Positions 7,501 through 15,074 of a DNA stretch of 32,850 nt are shown here, piece after piece. The DNA is from Candidatus Segetimicrobium genomatis. GTDB taxonomy: Bacteria > Sysuimicrobiota > Sysuimicrobiia > Sysuimicrobiales > Kaftiobacteriaceae. How positions within the stretch are numbered: position 1 is the stretch's first letter; each line of letters starts with the position of its first letter. The position numbers and the translations under genes are program-made. The stretch covers positions 3,561 through 36,410 of the forward strand of contig VBAP01000032.1 in the NCBI GenBank assembly GCA_005882335.1, in the 5' to 3' direction. Under the pieces are notes generated by a model. The model worked only from the letters and a program-made list of their open reading frames with translations. It made no database searches and had not been told where the DNA came from.

Positions 7501-8250
7501 TCAGATGTCGAAGATAACCCTCGCTTCCCACATCTCGTTCTTTCGGACATAGAGTTGATGATAGGTGGCCGCCTTTACGTCCAAGTGGAATCGATGGCGC
7601 TGAGGATCGACCGGCTCTCCCGCAACGTCCGCCCGCATCCTCGTGTCGGTGAGTTCCCTGACCTCGAAACGGACAGGGACGAATCCCTCGGCATTCAGCA
7701 GCAGGAGGAGATCGTTGAGCCAGTCGATCAGCAAACCCTCGCGGTCTTCGGCCTCCACCGTTCTCGTCCGCTGCTCTATCGGGCGGACCGAGGCGGCGTC
7801 GATCAGAAAATGCATCATCCCCATGGCTGCGTGGCTGAACAGTTCCTCCAACGACCGGCCGTACGCGATGATCCCGACGTCGGCGGTGTGCTCGATGACC
7901 TCAAACGGGGGCACGGCGTCGGCGCCGCGATGATGCGGTGCCGCTTCGGCGTCCACCGCGGCATCCGCCGCGGGCCTGGGGCGGCGCAGATGTTTCGCCT
8001 CTTTGACGGCTGCTTCAGCCTCATCGACAAGCGCCAGGATGCGGCGCGCGTAGCCTTCCAGGACGTTTCCGGCATCGGTTAAGCGGATGGGCCGTTCCCG
8101 TTGTTTGAAGAGATCCACACCTAAGGCCCGTTCCAGATCGGCCACCTGGATGCTGACGGATGGCTGACTGATGTGCAACTCCTCCGCTGCGCGGGAGAAA
8201 CTGCCCAACCGCGCGACCGTCGCGAAAATACGCAACTGATGCAGATTCAC
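7501..8250 (-). CDS. LysR-type HTH domain fused to archease
   Basis: One uninterrupted 249-aa frame. Residues 1-87 are a complete LysR winged HTH plus linker helix (LHQLRIFATVARLGSFSRAA, then HISQPSVSIQVADLE, LGVDLF, RLTDAG). Residues 88-114 are an Ala/Pro-rich linker. Residues 115-249 are a complete archease domain (FEVIEHTADVGIIAYGRSLE, LLIDWLNDLL, HFHLDVKAATYH-type block, ending VIFDI). The usual LysR effector-binding domain is absent. Archease is known as the activator of the RNA ligase RtcB; no RtcB is in the window. The start is GTG at 8250 with GAGAG upstream. An internal GTG at 7914 could give archease alone, but no Shine-Dalgarno is seen before it. It is divergent from selD with a 167-bp spacer, the arrangement in which LysR proteins usually act. 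DNA binding and RtcB activation by this protein are inference. Confidence 0.88.
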   Translation of the reverse strand: MNLHQLRIFATVARLGSFSRAAEELHISQPSVSIQVADLERALGVDLFKQRERPIRLTDAGNVLEGYARRILALVDEAEAAVKEAKHLRRPRPAADAAVDAEAAPHHRGADAVPPFEVIEHTADVGIIAYGRSLEELFSHAAMGMMHFLIDAASVRPIEQRTRTVEAEDREGLLIDWLNDLLLLLNAEGFVPVRFEVRELTDTRMRADVAGEPVDPQRHRFHLDVKAATYHQLYVRKNEMWEARVIFDI

Positions 8251-8260
8251 ACTGGACTCT

Positions 8261-8399
8261 CAGTGATTCGTGATTCGTGATTAGTGATTCGTCACCACCA
8301 ACCAGAAGGGGGGTTCCTGCGCTCCATGTTACAATAGACGCCGACATGGTGGTCGCGTTTTGCGAATCATGAATCACGACTCACGAATCACGCATTACG
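8261..8399. repeat. Paired heptad array A5 (unit GTGATTC, period 7) enclosing a promoter
   Basis: Left arm 8261-8293 contains GTGATTC, GTGATTC, GTGATTA, GTGATTC. The complement of the right arm 8362-8399 contains GTGATTC, GTGAGTC, GTGATTC, ATGATTC. The loop of about 68 nt contains the probable selD promoter. The left arm is therefore upstream of transcription and the right arm lies in the selD leader, so the pair cannot act as an RNA hairpin in the selD message. Confidence 0.87.
8327..8335 (+). promoter_or_regulatory. Probable extended -10 promoter of selD
   Basis: TGT followed by TACAAT (8330-8335) fits an extended -10 (TGnTATAAT-like) box. No convincing -35 lies 17 nt upstream, where the sequence is a G-run. 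Predicted transcription would begin near 8342, leaving a leader of about 75 nt that carries the right arm of the heptad array and the Shine-Dalgarno. Confidence 0.4.
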
Positions 8400-8417
8400 T
8401 GGAAGGAGGTGAGTTCC

Positions 8418-9467
8418 GTGACCGAGCGGGAGCGCATCCGGCTTACGACGATGGTCGCCTGCGCCGGGTGAGCATCGAAACTGAGTCCTGAGGACCTGGC
8501 GCAGGTCCTGCGCCAGCTACCCAAGGTTACGGATCCGAACCTCCTCGTCGGCACCAGCACCGTGGACGACGCGGCCGTGTATCGCCTCGCCGACGATCTG
8601 GCCCTGGTGCACACCGTGGACGTGTTCACGCCGGTTGTTGACGATCCGTACCACTACGGCGCCATCTCCGCGGCGAACGCGCTATCAGACGTGTACGCGA
8701 TGGGCGGGCGGCCGATCCTGGCGCTGAACATCGTCGGATTCCCGCGCAACAAGCTGCCGATGTCGGTGCTGGAGGAAATACTTCGCGGTGGGGCAGACAA
8801 GGCGACGGAAGCCGGGGTCATCATCGCCGGTGGACACTCCATCGACGACCCGGAGCCGAAGTACGGACTGGCCGTCACGGGAATCGTGCATCCCGACGGC
8901 GTGGTCCGCAACGTCGGCGCGCGGCCCGGCGATCAGCTGGTGCTGACGAAACCTCTCGGCATCGGCGTCATTACGACCGGCATCAAGCAAGGTAAGACCT
9001 CGGCCGCGGCCGCTGAGGAAGCGATCAAAGTGATGGAAACCCTCAACCGCGCCGGAGCGGAGGCGATGATTGAGGTCGGCGTGCACGCCGCCACCGACGT
9101 GACGGGATTCGGCCTGCTGGGCCACCTCCATGAGATGACCTCGGGGAGCCGGGTCCGCGCTCGCCTCCGGTATGCGAGCGTGCCGGTGCTGGAGGAGGCC
9201 ACACCGCTCGTCCACCAGGGGGCAATTGCCGGTGGAACGGCGCGGAACTACGAGTATCTGCAGCCGAGAGTCGACTTCAATGGCCTCGATGAAGAACAAC
9301 GCCTGTTACTCTGCGACGCACAGACCTCGGGGGGATTGCTGATGGCGGTTCCCGCAGACCGCCTGGAGTCTCTCACCGCCGCCCTCCACCGCCGCGGGGT
9401 GGCCACCGCCGCCCATATCGGCGAGATCACCGGGGGAGCCGACGGCCGGATTGAGGTCGTGCCCTAG
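8418..9467 (+). CDS. selD: Selenide, water dikinase (selenophosphate synthetase), selenocysteine-containing
   Basis: Makes selenophosphate, the selenium donor for selenocysteine and selenouridine. The gene must be read through an in-frame TGA at 8469-8471. The start is the GTG at 8418, with an excellent AGGAGGTGA five nt upstream, giving TERERIRLTTMVACAG-U-ASKLSPEDL, exactly the SelD N-terminus with Sec at residue 18, where other homologues have Cys or Sec. Lys21 follows as the conserved catalytic lysine. Later landmarks: DDAAVYRL, ALSDVYAMGG, IIAGGHS, DVTGFGLLGH, and the C-terminal DAQTSGGLL. Total 349 residues plus stop, the usual length. TGA serves as a normal stop in other genes here. A caller treating TGA as stop would begin at 8562 and lose the active site. 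It converges on the glycosylase gene and overlaps its 3' end by 41 bp. Confidence 0.95.
8496..8516 (+). promoter_or_regulatory. Predicted bacterial SECIS hairpin in selD
   Basis: A perfect 9-bp stem (CTGGCGCAG / CTGCGCCAG) with a GTC loop starts 24 nt after the TGA codon at 8469-8471. The apical sequence GCAGGTCCTGC is very close to the GCAGGTCTGC apex of the E. coli fdhF SECIS. Distance and in-coding location suit SelB-dependent decoding. Confidence 0.72.
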
Positions 9468-10371
9468 TTCTCGCGGGCGCGCGTTCCCGCGTTCCCCCGT
9501 TCCCGCGTTCCCGTATGTAGTAGAACAAATGCTGCTGTGCATACCCGGCGAGCGGACCAAATTGGCTGCGGGCGAACTCCTGAATCTGCCGCGCCGTCAC
9601 ACGCCGGCCGTGGAAGTACCACCGCTCAACGGCGCGCTTCACCCACACGTCCACGGGGAACGCCTCGCCCCTTCGATAGGCGAACAGCAACACGCAGTCG
9701 GCGACTTTTTCACCCACCCCGGGCAATGCCTGCAGGGCGTGACGGGCCTCATGGAACGGCATCTGACCGATGGCGGACAGGTCGACCCGGCCGGATGCCA
9801 TCAGCCTCGCCACCTGCCTCACATACGGGGCCCGATAGCCAAGGGCGCAACGGTGCAATTCCTTCAATCTCGCGCCAGCCAGCCGCGCCGGTTCCGGAAA
9901 TGACCAGACACCTTCGGCCACCCCGTCGCCGAACTGCCGCGTCAGGCGGTCCAGCGACAGTTCAATCTTAGGGATATTGTTGAACGCGGAGATAATAAAA
10001 CTGACAAGACACTCCCACGGATTCTGGCGGAGCAGCGCGATGCCGCTGGTATGCGGCAGGATTCTGCGCAGCACGCGGTCGCGCATCAGTTCGGATTCCA
10101 CCGCCTCCAGGGGCTCATCCAGACCCAGGTAGTGCCTCAGGCGGACCAGATCGCGTTCATCACTCAGGCCTTCCACCAGGATCCCGCCGGCCGTCTGCGC
10201 CAGCCGGACTCGCCTGGCCGCGAAGACTCCGGTTACACCGGTATTGTCTGTCCGCCAGCCGAATGCCTGTCCGCACTGGACTGTGCGGCACAGATCATAC
10301 GGAGGACGAACGGGAAGGACCACGCGGCCGTCCGGCCGACTTCTTCGCCTACCTGCAATGGGTGCCGCCAT
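9427..10371 (-). CDS. OGG1-type 8-oxoguanine DNA glycosylase/AP lyase
   Basis: Base-excision repair enzyme of the HhH-GPD superfamily, OGG1 subfamily; 314 aa from the ATG at 10371. Diagnostic parts are the N-terminal LCRTVQCGQAFGWR strand region, NPWECLVSFIISAFNNIPKI, the helix-hairpin-helix LPGVGEKVADCV with the catalytic Lys222, and FPVDVWVKRAVERWY with the catalytic Asp241. Lys plus Asp indicates a bifunctional OGG1-like rather than AlkA-like enzyme. I chose 10371 over the open GTG at 10419 because it lies 2 nt after the NUDIX stop, suggesting coupling. The last ~25 residues (from RERGNGG) are encoded by an octad array and by sequence antisense to selD, so they are probably not part of the fold. 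The NUDIX neighbour suggests a shared role against oxidised guanine. Confidence 0.9.
   Translation of the reverse strand: MAAPIAGRRRSRPDGRVVLPVRPPYDLCRTVQCGQAFGWRTDNTGVTGVFAARRVRLAQTAGGILVEGLSDERDLVRLRHYLGLDEPLEAVESELMRDRVLRRILPHTSGIALLRQNPWECLVSFIISAFNNIPKIELSLDRLTRQFGDGVAEGVWSFPEPARLAGARLKELHRCALGYRAPYVRQVARLMASGRVDLSAIGQMPFHEARHALQALPGVGEKVADCVLLFAYRRGEAFPVDVWVKRAVERWYFHGRRVTARQIQEFARSQFGPLAGYAQQHLFYYIRERGNGGTRERAPARTRARPQSGRRLPR
9479..9514. repeat. Unpaired octad array A6 (unit GCGTTCCC, period 8)
   Basis: GCGTTCCC, GCGTTCCC, CCGTTCCC, GCGTTCCC follow one another between the convergent ends of selD and the glycosylase gene. No complementary arm is seen nearby. On the minus strand it is translated in frame as the Arg/Gly-rich tail of the glycosylase. 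Confidence 0.85.
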
Positions 10372-10373
10372 GT

Positions 10374-10970
10374 CTAGAGGGTGGTTGGATCCACAGCATC
10401 CAGAATCAGCCGCGACCACGTTTCCATGTGCCCGCGGACGGCCCGGACGTCCTGCAGCGAGGCCAGCCGGCCGGCGAGCGTGTCAGATTCCCTCACTGAG
10501 ATCTCAGGCGAATCTACCTCAACAACATGCACCAGCCCGAAGTGCACCTGTCCCACAGGGTTGCTGTCGTCATTGAGCGCCCCCACCGGCCGCGCCTGCC
10601 ATGTGCCGCGAATCAGCAACTCTTCCTCCAGCTCCCGCTTCAACCCGGCAGCAATCACATCTAGTGCGCCTTCCACGTCGCCACGGTTGATGTGCCCGCC
10701 GACGCCGATACTGTATTTGCCGTGGAGACGGGTCTCGCCGCCTTCCGTGCTGCGCTGGACAAGAAACAGACGGCCCCGATGCCGTACGATAAGGTACGGA
10801 ATGATTTGCTTGAATGACGGATCTTCCTCCATGCTGGCGCGCGGTCTGAAGACGCCGTACTCCCGTACTCGCAGCAGGTAATCTTCGACCCCCGCGCGTG
10901 TGAATCCACGGAACGGTTTGTGTATCAGCATCCGGCGAGGCACAACGAGGATTTCCTCATCGCTGCCCAT
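10374..10970 (-). CDS. NUDIX hydrolase-like protein
   Basis: Protein of 198 aa from the ATG at 10970 (GGTGG upstream); a GTG at 10979 is also possible. An N-terminal segment (ILVVPRRMLIHKPFRGF) precedes a NUDIX-type fold: IPYLIVRHRGRLFLVQRS, KYSIGVGGHINRGD, then KRELEEELLI, which supplies the metal-binding REL-EE core. Compared with the NUDIX consensus the box is imperfect: the spacing between Gly and the REL core differs, and Asp replaces the first conserved Glu. Substrate cannot be read from the sequence. Its stop is 2 nt before the glycosylase start, so the two are likely translated together; a sanitising role alongside OGG is inference. Confidence 0.8.
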   Translation of the reverse strand: MGSDEEILVVPRRMLIHKPFRGFTRAGVEDYLLRVREYGVFRPRASMEEDPSFKQIIPYLIVRHRGRLFLVQRSTEGGETRLHGKYSIGVGGHINRGDVEGALDVIAAGLKRELEEELLIRGTWQARPVGALNDDSNPVGQVHFGLVHVVEVDSPEISVRESDTLAGRLASLQDVRAVRGHMETWSRLILDAVDPTTL

Positions 10971-10985
10971 CGACGCCACCCGACC

Positions 10986-12947
10986 TTATCCGGGAAAATA
11001 GGGTTCTACGTCTTCCCTGCAGATGTGACGCAGTGAATCGAGCTGTTCCCGGGTCCCGATCACCAGCAATCGGTCTCCGGCCCGCAGCCTTTCATCGGAC
11101 CGTGGATTCACGATCTCGCGCCCGTCGGTGCGGGTGATGCTGACGATGGCAGCGCCGCTGCGTTCCCGGATGTGTGCTTGCTCTATCGATTGTCCTTCGA
11201 GGGCCGGGTCTCGAACGGCGATCTCCATCGCCTGCAGAGGTTCCCCGGACGCGCCTTCGGATCGCATTGCCTCCGGCCAGTGGGCACGAGCCCCCTCCAT
11301 GTATCGCCGCGCCAGGCGGTGATCTACGCCGAGCAGATCCAGGCTGTGCCGGACAATGGTCAGGGCGGCCTCTATCTCAGGCTGGACAACCTCGGTCGCG
11401 CCGATCTCACTCAATTCCGCGTGGTGGCGATGCTGGTGCACCCGCACCAGAATCGGCAGGTCCGGCCTGATTGCCCGCAGGGCCGTGACACACCGGCGGG
11501 CGGCATCGAACTCGGGGATCGCCACCACCGCCAGGCGGGCACGGTCCGCTCCAGCGTGGCGCAGGATGGTTTCCTTACCGGCGTCGCCAAAGACCGCATC
11601 CGCGCCCCTGGCGCGTGCCAGGCGCGTCGCCTCCGGATCCAGGTCGACGACCGCGTAAGGAATGTGAAATGCGTCGAGCGCGTCAGCCACCTCCCTTCCC
11701 ACACGGCCGAATCCGCAGATGGTCACCTGCACTTCCGGCGCGGCCGCAGCAGCCGCGGGAGGTGACACAGTCTCTTTCCCTCTCACCAGCCGCTGTACCC
11801 AGCGTGGAGTGCGGCGGAAGATCAGCGCATTGATGAGGATTGTGACCAGCGACGTCGCCAGTACGGCGTCATAGATCGTGGAGGTGAGGAGACCATGGTC
11901 CCGTGCCACTCCCGCCAGGATGTAGGAGAACTCCCCAATCTGCGTCAACCCCAGTGCCGCGTTCCTGGCGGTGGCCCCTGGATAGCCGGCGCCGCGGATA
12001 ACCAGCGCCCACACCGCAAACTTGCCGCCCATCACCAGAAGCACCAACGCCACCACCGCGGGCAGTTCCGCCACCAGCGACGCAGGCCGGATCAGCGTAC
12101 CGATCGACACAAAGAAAATCGCAACGAAGATATCCCTCACCGGGAGCACGCGGGCCAATGCCTCGTGCGCAAACTCAGATTCACTGATCACCAGCCCAGC
12201 AAGGAACGCCCCCAACGCGATCGACAGGCCCAGCCCCGCCGTCAGCGCCGCCGTGCCGATCGCGATCGACAGCGCCACCAGCAGAAACAGCTCCATGTTG
12301 CGGGAGCGGGCCACTTTCGCCAGGAATCGCGGCACCGCGCGGCGGGCCAGCCACAGGAGCGGGCCCAACAGCACCACGGCCTGCAGAAGCGCTCGCCCAA
12401 ACGCAGCCACACGGCCCTCCCCCGGCGAGGCCAGGGCGGGAATGAGCACGGTCATCGCCACAACGGCGAGGTCTTCGGCCAGCGTGATGCCCACCACCAC
12501 GCGGCCGTACAGCGTCGCCAGTTCGCCTCGTTCCAGGAGGAACTTCAACAGCACCATCGTGCTGGCCACGCTAATCGCGGCACCAGCAAGCAAACTCTGG
12601 ACAAGCGTCCAGCCCAGGAACTTTCCCACGGGAATGGTCAACAGGACGATCAGCGCGATCCCGACCGGCGCTCCTGCCAGTGCCACCTTGCGCACCCGCA
12701 ACAGCTCATCCACCGAAAACTCGATGCCGATGGAGAACATGAGCAAAACGACGCCGACATCTGCGAACAACTGGAACGTGTGGGGATCAGAGAGCGTGGG
12801 ACCCGGCGTGAATGGGCCGATCAGCACTCCCGCCAGGATGTAGCCGACGATCAGCGGTTGGTGCACCGCCTGGGCGAGCAACCCACCGCCCAGCGCAGCC
12901 AGGAAAAGGAGTCCCAAGTCGGTAATGAACCGCGTCTCGGTCGCCAT
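10986..12947 (-). CDS. Kef-type K+/H+ antiporter with TrkA-N and TrkA-C domains
   Basis: CPA2-family monovalent cation/proton antiporter, 653 aa. About twelve membrane helices occupy residues 1-385, including the conserved PLIVGYILAGVLIGP, VGVVLLMFSIGIEF, GAAISVASTMVLLKFL and ALGAFLAGLVISESEF segments. A RossmannNAD-binding TrkA-N domain follows (ICGFGRVGREVADAL, then VVDLDPEATRLARARG and VFGDAG), then a C-terminal TrkA-C domain (about 575-645, ending REQLDSLRHI). Kef systems acidify the cytoplasm to protect against electrophiles. This architecture is complete and needs no separate regulatory subunit. The start is the ATG at 12947. It stands in a co-directional row with the NUDIX and glycosylase genes downstream. 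Confidence 0.93.
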   Translation of the reverse strand: MATETRFITDLGLLFLAALGGGLLAQAVHQPLIVGYILAGVLIGPFTPGPTLSDPHTFQLFADVGVVLLMFSIGIEFSVDELLRVRKVALAGAPVGIALIVLLTIPVGKFLGWTLVQSLLAGAAISVASTMVLLKFLLERGELATLYGRVVVGITLAEDLAVVAMTVLIPALASPGEGRVAAFGRALLQAVVLLGPLLWLARRAVPRFLAKVARSRNMELFLLVALSIAIGTAALTAGLGLSIALGAFLAGLVISESEFAHEALARVLPVRDIFVAIFFVSIGTLIRPASLVAELPAVVALVLLVMGGKFAVWALVIRGAGYPGATARNAALGLTQIGEFSYILAGVARDHGLLTSTIYDAVLATSLVTILINALIFRRTPRWVQRLVRGKETVSPPAAAAAAPEVQVTICGFGRVGREVADALDAFHIPYAVVDLDPEATRLARARGADAVFGDAGKETILRHAGADRARLAVVAIPEFDAARRCVTALRAIRPDLPILVRVHQHRHHAELSEIGATEVVQPEIEAALTIVRHSLDLLGVDHRLARRYMEGARAHWPEAMRSEGASGEPLQAMEIAVRDPALEGQSIEQAHIRERSGAAIVSITRTDGREIVNPRSDERLRAGDRLLVIGTREQLDSLRHICREDVEPYFPG

Positions 12948-12974
12948 GCTCCGGGGTGGAGTCGATGGGTGTCC

Positions 12975-13538
12975 TCAGCCCATCTCGGCGCGTTGCTTGA
13001 TCGCCCGCAGCCACATCCGTCGAATCAGCGCGCTGCCCGCATGGATCACCATCCAGTAACGCGCGAACCGCCGCCGGGAGACCGGATCCGTTGCGAGGAC
13101 GCGGGTCTCGGTGCGGAGGCGAATGTCGCCATCCAGCGGCTCCATCGAGAAGTTCATCGCCGCCTTGGCATAGCCAGGCCTGGCGAAGGTAATGAACTCT
13201 TCGGCCGACGCGAGCGTGACCGATGGCCCGCCGCGAAGTGACCAGAAGGCACCGACCGTCCCGACCACGATTTCCTGTTGGGGCGTCTCGGCCAGCAGCA
13301 CAAAGCCGCCCTGCAGTGCTTGGTCCAGCAACGACCGTTGAACCTCAGGTCTGATCCCCGGCCCGCGACCGAGCAGCCGGTTCGGCAGGGCCCTGAGGGC
13401 ATAGAGCGTCCCCACCAGCGGCATCTCTGCCGGTGTGACCGACCTGATCGCCTTGAACACGGAGGCCGCAGCGGAGCGGATCACGACCGAGTGCACCTCG
13501 CGGAAATCGTAGCGCGGCATAAAGGCGTCAATCAGCAT
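12975..13538 (-). CDS. SRPBCC-like hypothetical protein
   Basis: 187 aa with no membrane segment. The N-terminus (DFREVHSVVIRSAAASVFKAIRSV) resembles the first strand and helix of START/SRPBCC (polyketide cyclase-like) proteins. The middle LAETPQQEIVVGTVGAFWSL and the later strands IRLRTETRVLATDPVSRRRFARYW, in two parts, fit the ligand-pocket beta-sheet. No catalytic motif is recognisable. The start is the ATG at 13538; the ATG at 13520 is an alternative. It lies between a DUF1646 transporter gene and the Kef gene on the same strand. The fold assignment is by pattern only. Confidence 0.6.
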   Translation of the reverse strand: MLIDAFMPRYDFREVHSVVIRSAAASVFKAIRSVTPAEMPLVGTLYALRALPNRLLGRGPGIRPEVQRSLLDQALQGGFVLLAETPQQEIVVGTVGAFWSLRGGPSVTLASAEEFITFARPGYAKAAMNFSMEPLDGDIRLRTETRVLATDPVSRRRFARYWMVIHAGSALIRRMWLRAIKQRAEMG

Positions 13539-13583
13539 GGTACCGACACGCAGTTCGGTCGGGTCCGAGGATACCCTGCCTGG

Positions 13584-14603
13584 TCAGATCATGAAGAGGA
13601 TGACGAAATAGAGTACGAGGAGCGCCAACCCCAATGGCACCCCCAACCGGGCCCAGGTGCGGCTGCGGATCCCCAGTTTGTTGGCCGCGATGATGTTGGG
13701 AATGTTGCCGGGGATGAGCATGCCACCGCTGATCAACAGTCCCATCAAGACCGCCCGCACCTGAAGCAGAGTCATCTCCGGGCTGATCTCCGCGGCGGTC
13801 AAGGTGGCGTTGTCGAGGATCGCCGAGACCATGTTGATCCAGTAGAGAATGCGTGCGTCGAGCTGGATCACGAATCGGTCGATGACCGGCTTGAACCCTT
13901 CGCCGAGAAGCGTTAAGGCCATCACGAACAGGTAAACACGGACGGCCCGGGCGACCACTCCGCCAAACGTCTCCCGTTCTTCGGCTTCGGTCAAGCCCTC
14001 GCCCGCGTACCGCAAGGGTTGGAAGGCTGTCCACACGCCCAGCAACACGATCCCAGGGATGACCCATGGTCCCAGGAGGCGCATCAGAAACCAGAAGTCT
14101 TCGTGGAGTTTCGCGGTGGCGATCGTGGAGAGCGGTTCACCGATCGGCGTTAGCGCCGCTCCCAGACCGATCGCCATGCAGGCAATGACCACCAGGCGAG
14201 ACTCGTCCTCTTGCTTAAACCGCAGCGCGCTGATCAACTCCACCAAAATGAGAGACGCGATAATGACGGTGATGACGCTGCTCAGCAGCGCGAGTGCGGT
14301 AAAAACCACAGCGAGGAGCACCCGCATGGGGATGATCAGTCGCAGTCTCACCAGGGCATCGCCGATATAGCGGCGGGTCCATTTGAACACGAGGCCGGAG
14401 GCGAAGACGGCCAGGGTAATCGGGATCGGGTGCGTCAGCGCATCCCGGATAAGGGGCCAGGAGAGCACGCTCGCGGCAAGAGCCGACAGCACTCCCATGA
14501 TGAACAGGAAGGCCTCCAGATTCTGTTCAACCCGATGGGAAACCAGCGGCAGCGTGAGTACCAGCAGCAGGATGACCAGGTTAGCGACGATGACAAAGTC
14601 CAC
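13584..14603 (-). CDS. DUF1646-type putative ion transporter
   Basis: Polytopic membrane protein, 339 aa, about ten helices. It looks like the DUF1646 group of putative cation or organic-ion transporters. Recognisable pieces are an N-terminal helix (FVIVANLVILLLVLTLPLV), the RRYIGDALVRLRLIIPMR loop, the paired re-entrant-type motif GAALTPIGEPLSTIATAKL, and the NIPNIIAANKLGIRSRTWA segment near the C-terminus. The GTPxGEP and GNIPN signatures resemble NhaD/ArsB-like ion transporters. The substrate cannot be deduced. The start is GTG at 14603, only 3 nt after the stop of the NUDIX gene, indicating coupled translation. Confidence 0.7.
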   Translation of the reverse strand: MDFVIVANLVILLLVLTLPLVSHRVEQNLEAFLFIMGVLSALAASVLSWPLIRDALTHPIPITLAVFASGLVFKWTRRYIGDALVRLRLIIPMRVLLAVVFTALALLSSVITVIIASLILVELISALRFKQEDESRLVVIACMAIGLGAALTPIGEPLSTIATAKLHEDFWFLMRLLGPWVIPGIVLLGVWTAFQPLRYAGEGLTEAEERETFGGVVARAVRVYLFVMALTLLGEGFKPVIDRFVIQLDARILYWINMVSAILDNATLTAAEISPEMTLLQVRAVLMGLLISGGMLIPGNIPNIIAANKLGIRSRTWARLGVPLGLALLVLYFVILFMI

Positions 14604-14606
14604 GGA

Positions 14607-15074
14607 TCAGGTAGGACCGAGGATTTCCGCGCGTGGAACGGACGCTGCGTCCTCCGTCTCATATTCGAGCCGGGCTACGATAACTCCGCCGTCCTCAAAG
14701 ACGCGGGGCAGAATCACAGGGAGATCGGCCGGAACGGGCAGGGAATTCAGCTGGCCGATCTCCACCCATGCCAGTTCTCCCTCGTCAGACGCAACCGGCT
14801 CCCCCGCCGGCGCGGCGGCCGTAAAGACAAAAATCGTCCACAGATCGCCCGTCGACCTCACAGAGATCACCAGCAGCGCCCGCAGGGCGGGCTGGTCGAT
14901 GTTTAGACCGGTCTCCTCGCGGACTTCTCGGATACAGGCAGTGAACGGATCTTCGCCGGGCTCCAGCTTGCCGCCGATGCCGTTCCACGTCCCGGCGTTC
15001 GGAGGGTTGCGGCGGTGGATGAGCAGGACGCGGTTATCTCGTCGCAGGAAGCACAGCGTGCGCAGCGAGATCAG
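14607..15074 (-). CDS. NUDIX hydrolase (MutT-like) with a probable CTG start
   Basis: 155 aa. The NUDIX box is perfect: Gly35, Glu41, Arg49-Glu50-Val51, Glu53-Glu54, Gly56 (from KLEPGEDPFTACIREVREE to TGL). The N-terminus, [19 protein letters not shown] then NAGTWNGIGG, matches 8-oxo-dGTP-type NUDIX proteins from their very first strand. No ATG, GTG or TTG lies in frame before the box. The only sensible start is CTG at 15074-15072, which overlaps the trpA stop as CTGA, exactly where an ATGA overlap would be, with GGGGAG upstream. A caller needing a standard start would begin at 14870 and lose the active site. It continues the trpA transcription unit and is followed by the DUF1646 gene. Confidence 0.85.
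   Translation of the reverse strand: MISLRTLCFLRRDNRVLLIHRRNPPNAGTWNGIGGKLEPGEDPFTACIREVREETGLNIDQPALRALLVISVRSTGDLWTIFVFTAAAPAGEPVASDEGELAWVEIGQLNSLPVPADLPVILPRVFEDGGVIVARLEYETEDAASVPRAEILGPT

Noticed and set aside
8562..9467. selD starting at the GTG at 8562
   Set aside because: That start would remove the Sec/Lys active-site region. The true N-terminus with an excellent Shine-Dalgarno lies upstream, across the UGA.
11895..13241. Long plus-strand open frame opposite the Kef and SRPBCC genes
   Set aside because: It is an antisense shadow with biased His/Arg/Gln composition; the minus-strand genes have clear domains.
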